Shown here piece after piece: positions 6,653 to 11,111 of a stretch of DNA of 11,111 nucleotides. The stretch spans positions 1-11,111 of the forward strand of contig RFIY01000355.1 in the NCBI GenBank assembly GCA_003695505.1, written 5' to 3'. How positions within the stretch are numbered: position 1 is the first letter of the stretch; each line of letters opens with the position of its first letter. The notes beneath the pieces are model-generated. The model was not told the DNA's origin, ran no database searches, and was given only the letters and a program-made list of their open reading frames with translations. A program made the translations under genes and the position numbers. This DNA comes from J088 sp003695505 [NCBI: Candidatus Dadabacteria bacterium]. GTDB taxonomy: Bacteria > J088.

Positions 6653-7243
6653 ATGCTACGACTGCAACGACTGTTTTTTCTGCTGACATCTGCGTCTCTG
6701 CTTGTCGCCGCACCGGCGGTCGCGGCAGAATGGACCATCGTGCCGGATGGCTCCGAACTCAGTTTCGTTTCTGTCAAGAATGGCGATGTCCCCGTTTCGG
6801 GCCGATTCCCCGGTGTGTCCGGAACCGTGTCCGATGGCGAGACCATTCAGGGCGAGATGAACATCGCGCTCGACAGTCTCGATACCGGGAATCCCGGCCG
6901 CGATCAGAACATTCTCGAAGCATTTTTCCGCGTCGCGACGGCAGGCAAGGTCGCCCGTTTCGAACTTCTGTCGGCGAAGAAAGTGGCTGATGGTACGCCG
7001 GAACGCTGGCAGGTCGAGGGGACGCTGCACCTGGTCGGTGCAACACACAAGTTGAGCTTTCCAGTGGAGCTGGTGCGGCTGTCGAGAACTGAGCGGCTGC
7101 TCGTCACGCCCGCCTCGGTGCCGATCCGTTTTGCCGACTTCGGGCTGACCGAGGCCGCTGCCGATCTGCGTAAACGGTGCAACCACCAGGAGCTGCTTGA
7201 ACTTGCGACCGTACAGGCGCGACTGTTGCTGCGGCGCAAGTGA
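6653..7243 (+). CDS. Periplasmic YceI-family lipocalin-like protein
   Basis: A 196-residue exported protein. Residues 1-25 are a Sec signal peptide (hydrophobic core about 7-20) with predicted cleavage near V-A-A/E (25/26). The mature part begins W-T-I-V-x-x-x-S-x-L-S-F-V, typical of YceI. It contains R-D-Q-N-I-L-E-A-F-F (83-92), where homologues have R-D-x-x-L-x-x-x-x-F-F, and G-x-L-x-L-x-G (123-129). YceI proteins form a beta-barrel that binds polyisoprenoid-type lipids in structural work on a Thermus homologue; the role in this organism is unknown. A single cysteine (C176) lies near the C-terminus. The start at 6653 is chosen over the in-frame ATG at 6617 because GGAG (6642-6645) is well spaced, the signal peptide begins there, and the earlier ATG sits inside the -10 box. 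It lies downstream of the START-like and VTT genes but has its own promoter candidate. Confidence 0.92.
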   Translation: MLRLQRLFFLLTSASLLVAAPAVAAEWTIVPDGSELSFVSVKNGDVPVSGRFPGVSGTVSDGETIQGEMNIALDSLDTGNPGRDQNILEAFFRVATAGKVARFELLSAKKVADGTPERWQVEGTLHLVGATHKLSFPVELVRLSRTERLLVTPASVPIRFADFGLTEAAADLRKRCNHQELLELATVQARLLLRRK

Positions 7244-7253
7244 ATGGGGCTGG

Positions 7254-7282
7254 TTGAAAGGCGACAGGGGCGCCGCTAAACT
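7254..7282 (+). promoter_or_regulatory. Sigma-70 promoter for the coiled-coil/zapA operon
   Basis: TTGAAA (7254-7259), a 17-nt spacer and TAAACT (7277-7282) make the best full promoter in the window. The expected transcript start is about 7289-7290, only 2-3 nt before the ATG at 7292, so the message would be leaderless. An in-frame TAA inside the -10 box rules out a start further upstream. Confidence 0.55.
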
Positions 7283-7291
7283 GACGGTGTC

Positions 7292-7618
7292 ATGAAGTTA
7301 TCGAGCGAACTCGCTGAAACGACACTGGGTACCGATCCATGGGGATCGGATCAGACGCTGTTCGATCGAACGCAATGGCACGCACGCGAGCAGGCACTGG
7401 GCGGGCGGTTCCAGAAAATCGATGCGGCACTAGAGCGTCTCGTCCGCGAATCGACCGAGGAGCGCCGCCGCCTGTACGAAGTCATCGAACGCCTGCAGTC
7501 GCGTGTGTATGAACTGGAAGACGAACTGGACCGGCAGCGCAAGCGGCGCGGGGAAGCGCGGCGGCGGCTGCAGGAACTGACGAAGGTAATTGAAGGATGG
7601 AAGACAAACGAACCGTGA
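7292..7618 (+). CDS. Small coiled-coil protein upstream of zapA (possible ZapB-like partner)
   Basis: A 108-residue, strongly charged protein. The first 30 residues are mixed, with a DPWGSDQTLFDR segment. Residues about 36-98 are a continuous coiled coil with leucine/valine heptads (L-Y-E-V-I-E-R-L-Q-S-R-V-Y-E-L-E-D-E-L) and an Arg/Lys-rich end. Small coiled-coil genes next to zapA, often annotated as TIGR02449 or ZapB-like, occur in many gammaproteobacteria; this one is longer and I cannot confirm membership. It overlaps zapA by 22 bp. No ribosome site is visible before the ATG, and the promoter places the transcript start almost at the ATG. A role in division or Z-ring organisation is inferred from the neighbour only. 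Confidence 0.8.
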   Translation: MKLSSELAETTLGTDPWGSDQTLFDRTQWHAREQALGGRFQKIDAALERLVRESTEERRRLYEVIERLQSRVYELEDELDRQRKRRGEARRRLQELTKVIEGWKTNEP

Positions 7619-7887
7619 CCATCAACCTGATGGGACAACACCTGACGGTTCGAACAACAGAACCTGAAGAAAGCCTCCAGCGCAATCTCGATCGCGTACG
7701 GGATACGCTGCAACGCATCCAGGTGCAGACGGGAACCGTCGATACGGTCAAACTGTTTGCGCTGGGGCTGCTTCATCTTGGAAGGGAGCTGACTGTGCTT
7801 GAAGAGCGCTATGACAACATTTGCAACGACCTGGAACATCGCCTCGACCGCTGGTCGGAGCTGCTCCGGGCGTCCACCGCTGCCTGA
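7597..7887 (+). CDS. zapA: Cell division protein ZapA
   Basis: A 96-residue protein that binds and bundles FtsZ at midcell. The N-terminal half (V-T-I-N-L-M-G-Q-x-L-T-V-R, 7-19) is the ZapA globular domain. V-K-L-F-A-L-G-L-L-H-L-G-R-E-L (51-65) aligns with the conserved L-V-F-I-A-A-L-N-I-S-Y-E-L region of E. coli ZapA, and the rest is a short coiled coil. It overlaps the upstream coiled-coil gene by 22 bp. A GAAGG at 7582-7586 stands about 10 nt upstream, and a second GAAGG abuts the ATG. The 6S RNA follows directly, as in many gammaproteobacteria, which supports the call. Confidence 0.93.
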   Translation: MEDKRTVTINLMGQHLTVRTTEPEESLQRNLDRVRDTLQRIQVQTGTVDTVKLFALGLLHLGRELTVLEERYDNICNDLEHRLDRWSELLRASTAA

Positions 7888-7914
7888 CCAGAGTGGAAGG
7901 CAGTCGGGATCGAT

Positions 7915-8092
7915 GATACGTTTCCTGCGGGTGACGGCGTGTGCAGGCGCCGAAGCAATAGAACACAACATGGGGACCGTCCCTCGTGCGTAACGTCATG
8001 CCTGAGCGAAGGAAGACGAGCCGCATGACATGGTGCCCACCTGACAAGGTCGGTTTCGCGGCCTTCACGCTGGAGCCCGCAGGTTCTGTTTT
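7915..8092 (+). ncRNA. ssrS: 6S RNA
   Basis: 6S RNA binds the sigma-70 RNA polymerase holoenzyme as a mimic of an open promoter and damps transcription in stationary phase. Three things support the call. The position between zapA and 5-FCL is the classical ssrS site. The size is about 178 nt. The fold matches 6S: a closing stem of CCTGCGGG (7924-7931) with CCCGCAGG (8076-8083) and CGGCGTG (7935-7941) with CACGCTG (8066-8072); a large central bubble; a long apical arm, TGGGGACC (7971-7978) with GGTGCCCA (8032-8039) carrying one mismatch, then GTCATGC (7995-8001) with GCATGAC (8023-8029); and a small hairpin on the 3' side of the bubble, AAGGTCG (8046-8052) with CGGCCTT (8059-8065). Exact ends are not certain. 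A T-rich stretch (8084-8092) follows the closing stem. The promoter is not clear. Confidence 0.85.
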
Positions 8093-8162
8093 GAAACACA
8101 CCGGGAGTCTGATGCCCGCGGACGGGTAGCCCGGCACAAACGCATCGTCCCGCGCATTCGGG

Positions 8163-8843
8163 ATGGTGGACGCCAGAGATCATTTGCGCGCGCAGATGCA
8201 GGCGAAGCGGCGTATGCTTCGTCCACAGCTTCGTGCGCGCTGGAGCGCACGGATCCGTGAACTCCTGGTCGCAGTGCTCGGTGGCTTTCCAGGCCATACG
8301 ATCGGCGTATACTGGCCATTGCCGACGGAACCTGACACGATCCCGTTGATTGCGCGGTGGCAACGTAACCGGACGCGCCTTGCGCTGCCAGTCGCCGAGG
8401 ACGGGCAATGGCGGTGGCGGCGATTGCTTCGCCTGCCTGACCCTGCCACCGATCCGCGTAGTGATCTGTCTGCCTGCACCGGTCGGGCATCTGTGCCCGA
8501 CGTCGCCATTGTCCCCGGCCTCGCGTTTGATCCTCGTGGCTATCGCCTCGGGCACGGTGGCGGTATCTATGACCGACTGCTGACTGCGGTGCCAGTTGCC
8601 ATCGGCGTCGCATTTCCATTTCAGTTTGTACATCACATTCCGGAACATTCTCACGATGTCCCGGTCGACCTGGTCGTTCTGCCCTCGGGAGTGCACGGAA
8701 CGACCCAATCATCCGCTGCTCAACAAGGAGCCCAACATGAATCCAGAATTGATGACCCCGATTGCCACCGGCGCCGGCCTGTTGCTGGGCGGCCTGGTTG
8801 GCTATCTGCTCGTTCGGCGCACGGCGGCCGGTTCGGTCCGTGA
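8163..8843 (+). CDS. 5-formyltetrahydrofolate cyclo-ligase, with an extended C-terminus overlapping rny
   Basis: A 226-residue enzyme (5-FCL, MTHFS; YgfA in E. coli) that converts 5-formyl-THF to 5,10-methenyl-THF with ATP. The N-terminal basic helix (L-R-A-Q-M-Q-A-K-R-R-M-L, 8-19), Y-W-P-L-P-T-E-P-D-T (50-59), and V-P-G-L-A-F-D-P-R-G-Y-R-L-G-H-G-G-G-I-Y-D-R (117-138) are family motifs, the last being the folate/ATP signature. H-D-V-P-V-D-L-V-V-L-P-S-G-V (164-177) is where the family normally ends. The frame then continues for about 46 low-complexity residues to the TGA at 8841-8843, and residues 192-226 lie inside rny. This may be a lost stop codon, or a frameshift: the +2 frame would stop at 8738-8740, overlapping the rny ATG as ATGA. 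The ATG at 8163 has a weak ribosome site. The position after 6S RNA matches the conserved ssrS-ygfA order. Confidence 0.88.
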   Translation: MVDARDHLRAQMQAKRRMLRPQLRARWSARIRELLVAVLGGFPGHTIGVYWPLPTEPDTIPLIARWQRNRTRLALPVAEDGQWRWRRLLRLPDPATDPRSDLSACTGRASVPDVAIVPGLAFDPRGYRLGHGGGIYDRLLTAVPVAIGVAFPFQFVHHIPEHSHDVPVDLVVLPSGVHGTTQSSAAQQGAQHESRIDDPDCHRRRPVAGRPGWLSARSAHGGRFGP

Positions 8844-10353
8844 GGCCGAGCAGCGCGCGGCGACGATTGTTGCCGCAGCCGAGAAGGAAGCCGATGCGCT
8901 GACGCGGGCAGCCAGAACCGAGGCCGAAACGCTGCGCAAGGCCGCGATCGTCGAGGGCAAGGAGGCGCTCAGCGCGGACCGTGCCGCCTTCGAACGGGAA
9001 ACGCAGAAGCAGCAGGAAGAATTGCGCGAGCGCGAGCGCGAACTTGCGCAACGCGACAAACAGCTCGGACAGCGCGAAACCGAGCTCGATCGGTTACGTC
9101 AGCGACTCGACCGCAAGGAAGACGAACTGGATGCGCGGCTGAAAGACATCGAGCAGCAGCGCAAAGCGGTCGAAGCCGAACTCGAGGCGATCGACCGGAA
9201 GCGTGAAGAGCTAGAAGGCGCGCTCGAAAAGGTCGCCGGGCTTTCCCGCGATGAAGCACGGCAACAACTGCTCGAGCAGGTCGCCGAGAAGGCTCGGCTG
9301 GATGCCGCGAGGGTCGCGCGCGAGATCGAAGAACAGGCACGCGAAACAGCCGAACGAGAGGCGCAGAAGATCCTGGCCACGGCCGTCAATCGTTTCTCCG
9401 GCGAGTACATCGCCGAACGCACGGTGTCGGTGGTGCCGATTCCCGACGATCAGATGAAGGGCCGGATCATCGGCCGCGAAGGCCGCAATATCCGGACGTT
9501 CGAACTGATCACCGGTACCGACCTGATCATCGACGATTCCCCGGATCACGTCGTCATCAGTTGCCACAATGCCCTGCGGCGCGAAATTGCGAAGCAGACG
9601 CTGCTGCGCCTGATCGAGGATGGACGTATCCAGCCCGGCCGGATCGAAGAGGTATTCTCGGCGGTGTCGCAGGAGACCGAGAAGCAGATCCGCGACGCTG
9701 GCCAGCAGGCGGTTTTCGACCTGGGGCTGCAGGGGCTGCACCCCGAGCTGGTACGTCTGATGGGGATGAACAAGTTTCGGACCAGCTACTCGCAGAATGT
9801 GCTGCTGCACAGCATCGAAGTTTCCTATTTCTGTGGCATGATGGCCGATGAGCTCGGCATCGACCGCGATCTGGCACGCCGCTGCGGGTTCCTGCACGAC
9901 ATCGGCAAGGCAATCGACCATGAGTTCGAGGGCAGCCACCAGGCTATCGGCGCGGAATTGTGCCGCAAGTTTGGTGAGTCGGATGAGGTCGTCACGGCGG
10001 TGGCCGAGCACCATGACGATCCGCCGTCGACGATCTACGGAGTGCTGGTTCAGGCCGCCGATACGCTCAGTGCGGCGCGGCCGGGTGCACGTCGCGAGAC
10101 CGTGACCAATTACATCAAGCGCATGGAAGATCTCGAGCGGATTGCAACGCAACATTCGGAGGTCCGCCAGGCGTACGCGATCCAGTCGGGGCGCGAACTG
10201 CGCGTGATGCTCGATGCCGAACGCACGACCGACGATACGGCCTATCAATTGTCGAAATCGGTCGCCGCGCAAATTCAGGCAGAACTGAAGTACCCTGGCC
10301 AGATCAAGGTCACCGTACTGCGGCAGATGCGGGCGACCGCGTACGCGAAGTAG
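8737..10353 (+). CDS. rny: Ribonuclease Y
   Basis: A 538-residue membrane-anchored endoribonuclease that starts mRNA decay. An N-terminal transmembrane segment (about 7-27) is followed by a long coiled coil (about 33-215). A KH domain carries [12 protein letters not shown] (242-253). An HD domain carries HDIGK (387-391), H425-H426 and [12 protein letters not shown] (441-452), the RNase Y form of the motif. It is slightly longer than the Bacillus enzyme (about 520) because of the coiled coil. The start at 8737 is chosen because AAGGAG (8725-8730) is 6 nt upstream and the membrane anchor begins there; the frame is open to 8596 but that part overlaps 5-FCL and has no anchor. RNase Y is best known from Firmicutes, while E. 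coli uses RNase E. tyrS follows 2 nt after its stop. Confidence 0.97.
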   Translation: MNPELMTPIATGAGLLLGGLVGYLLVRRTAAGSVREAEQRAATIVAAAEKEADALTRAARTEAETLRKAAIVEGKEALSADRAAFERETQKQQEELRERERELAQRDKQLGQRETELDRLRQRLDRKEDELDARLKDIEQQRKAVEAELEAIDRKREELEGALEKVAGLSRDEARQQLLEQVAEKARLDAARVAREIEEQARETAEREAQKILATAVNRFSGEYIAERTVSVVPIPDDQMKGRIIGREGRNIRTFELITGTDLIIDDSPDHVVISCHNALRREIAKQTLLRLIEDGRIQPGRIEEVFSAVSQETEKQIRDAGQQAVFDLGLQGLHPELVRLMGMNKFRTSYSQNVLLHSIEVSYFCGMMADELGIDRDLARRCGFLHDIGKAIDHEFEGSHQAIGAELCRKFGESDEVVTAVAEHHDDPPSTIYGVLVQAADTLSAARPGARRETVTNYIKRMEDLERIATQHSEVRQAYAIQSGRELRVMLDAERTTDDTAYQLSKSVAAQIQAELKYPGQIKVTVLRQMRATAYAK

Positions 10354-10355
10354 CC

Positions 10356-11111
10356 ATGGGCGCGGATGAAACAGCGACGCAGGACTGGACCGCCGAGGAA
10401 CAGGCGTACCTCGACGAACAGTTGCCGTTGCTGCTGCGTGGAACGGTCGAGCAGATCCCTGCAGACGCCCTGGCGCAACGGTTGATCGAAGCTCGCCGTG
10501 CCGGACGTGCGCTGCGGGTCAAGGCCGGTTTTGATCCCACGGCGCCGGATCTGCACCTGGGGCACGTCGTGCTGCTGCAAAAGCTGCGGCAGTTTCAGCA
10601 ACTCGGGCATCAGGTCATTTTCCTGATCGGCGACTTCACAGCGCGGATCGGCGATCCCACGGGCCGCAGTGAAACCCGCCCGCCGCTGAGTGACGAAGAC
10701 ATCGAGTCCAATGCCGCGACCTATCGCGACCAGGTTTTTCGGTTGCTCGACGAGCACAGGACCGAGGTTCGCTACAACTCGGAGTGGATGGACAAATTGC
10801 CCAGCGCGGAGTGGCTGCGCCTGGCCAGCGTGATGACGGTCGCCCGGATGCTGGAGCGAGACGACTTCAGCAAACGCTACCGCGGCGGTCAGCCGATCCG
10901 TTTGCACGAATTCCTCTATCCGCTGGTGCAGGGCTACGATTCGGTTGCGCTCGAAGCCGATGTCGAAATTGGTGGCACCGATCAGACGTTCAACCTGCTC
11001 GTCGGACGCGATATGCAGCGTTTCTTCGGCAAGCCGCAGCAGGTCGTGCTGACGCTGCCGCTGCTTGAGGGACTGGACGGCGTGCAGAAAATGTCCAAGT
11101 CGTATGGTAAC
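10356..11111 (+). CDS. tyrS: Tyrosyl-tRNA synthetase, partial (runs off the right edge)
   Basis: The first 252 residues of a class I aminoacyl-tRNA synthetase that charges tRNA-Tyr. HLGH (67-70) is the HIGH motif, following the conserved [13 protein letters not shown] (193-195) and G-G-T-D-Q (206-210) belong to the tyrosine pocket region. KMSKS (245-249) lies just before the window edge. The N-terminal extension before the catalytic domain and the spacing fit the roughly 400-residue TyrRS type common in proteobacteria; the anticodon-binding and S4-like part would lie downstream. The ATG is 2 nt after the rny stop with only GAAG (10347-10350) as a ribosome site, so translation may depend on ribosomes finishing rny. 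No T-box or leader is visible in the 2-nt gap. Confidence 0.97.
   Translation, partial: MGADETATQDWTAEEQAYLDEQLPLLLRGTVEQIPADALAQRLIEARRAGRALRVKAGFDPTAPDLHLGHVVLLQKLRQFQQLGHQVIFLIGDFTARIGDPTGRSETRPPLSDEDIESNAATYRDQVFRLLDEHRTEVRYNSEWMDKLPSAEWLRLASVMTVARMLERDDFSKRYRGGQPIRLHEFLYPLVQGYDSVALEADVEIGGTDQTFNLLVGRDMQRFFGKPQQVVLTLPLLEGLDGVQKMSKSYGN

Noticed and set aside
9211-10272. A 353-codon minus-strand frame within rny
   Set aside because: Antisense to the KH and HD domains of RNase Y, with no recognisable motif or plausible start signal.

Overview
This window looks like ordinary chromosome from a GC-rich gammaproteobacterium. The strongest sign is the order zapA, 6S RNA (ssrS), 5-formyltetrahydrofolate cyclo-ligase, which is a classic gammaproteobacterial arrangement. 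An RNase Y gene follows it, an enzyme that model enterics lack. That points to a lineage near the base of the class (Chromatiales, Ectothiorhodospiraceae or Xanthomonadales-like) rather than an enteric one. I cannot name a genus. No transposase, phage gene, CRISPR array, tRNA or rRNA was seen.

Layout. (1) 38-583 (+) is a repeat-rich coiled-coil protein with a C-terminal membrane anchor. (2) 740-2302 (-) is a RecQ-type helicase that lacks the usual winged-helix domain. (3) 2360-3073 (+) is an RluA-family pseudouridine synthase, divergent from recQ across 57 bp holding back-to-back -10 candidates. (4) 3129-4178 (+) is a PP-loop thiouridylase-like ATPase with an NFACT-R-like C-terminus, followed 35 bp later by the Fe-S carrier Mrp/ApbC (4214-5335). 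(5) 5375-6591 (+) holds a START-like (SRPBCC) protein and a VTT/TMEM64 membrane protein that overlap by 4 bp. A separately promoted periplasmic YceI protein follows (6653-7243). (6) 7292-7887 (+) is a coiled-coil protein overlapping zapA, behind a good sigma-70 promoter that predicts a leaderless mRNA. (7) About 7915-8092 is 6S RNA, recognised from its position and a foldable 6S-like architecture. (8) 8163-8843 is 5-FCL, whose reading frame runs 107 bp into rny (8737-10353). tyrS follows 2 nt after rny and leaves the window.

How the genes fit together. Two neighbouring genes modify RNA (pseudouridine synthase and PP-loop enzyme), and the adjacent Mrp could supply an Fe-S cluster. The START-like, VTT and YceI genes encode three lipid- or isoprenoid-linked folds predicted for cytoplasm, membrane and periplasm; a joint pathway is only a hypothesis. 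The zapA part belongs to cell division. The 6S, RNase Y and tyrS part belongs to growth-phase RNA control and translation.

I see no clearly new defence or mobile system. The best leads are the lipid-type trio, the PP-loop/Mrp pair, the shortened RecQ, the mixed 7/11-residue coiled coil, and the 5-FCL/rny overlap.
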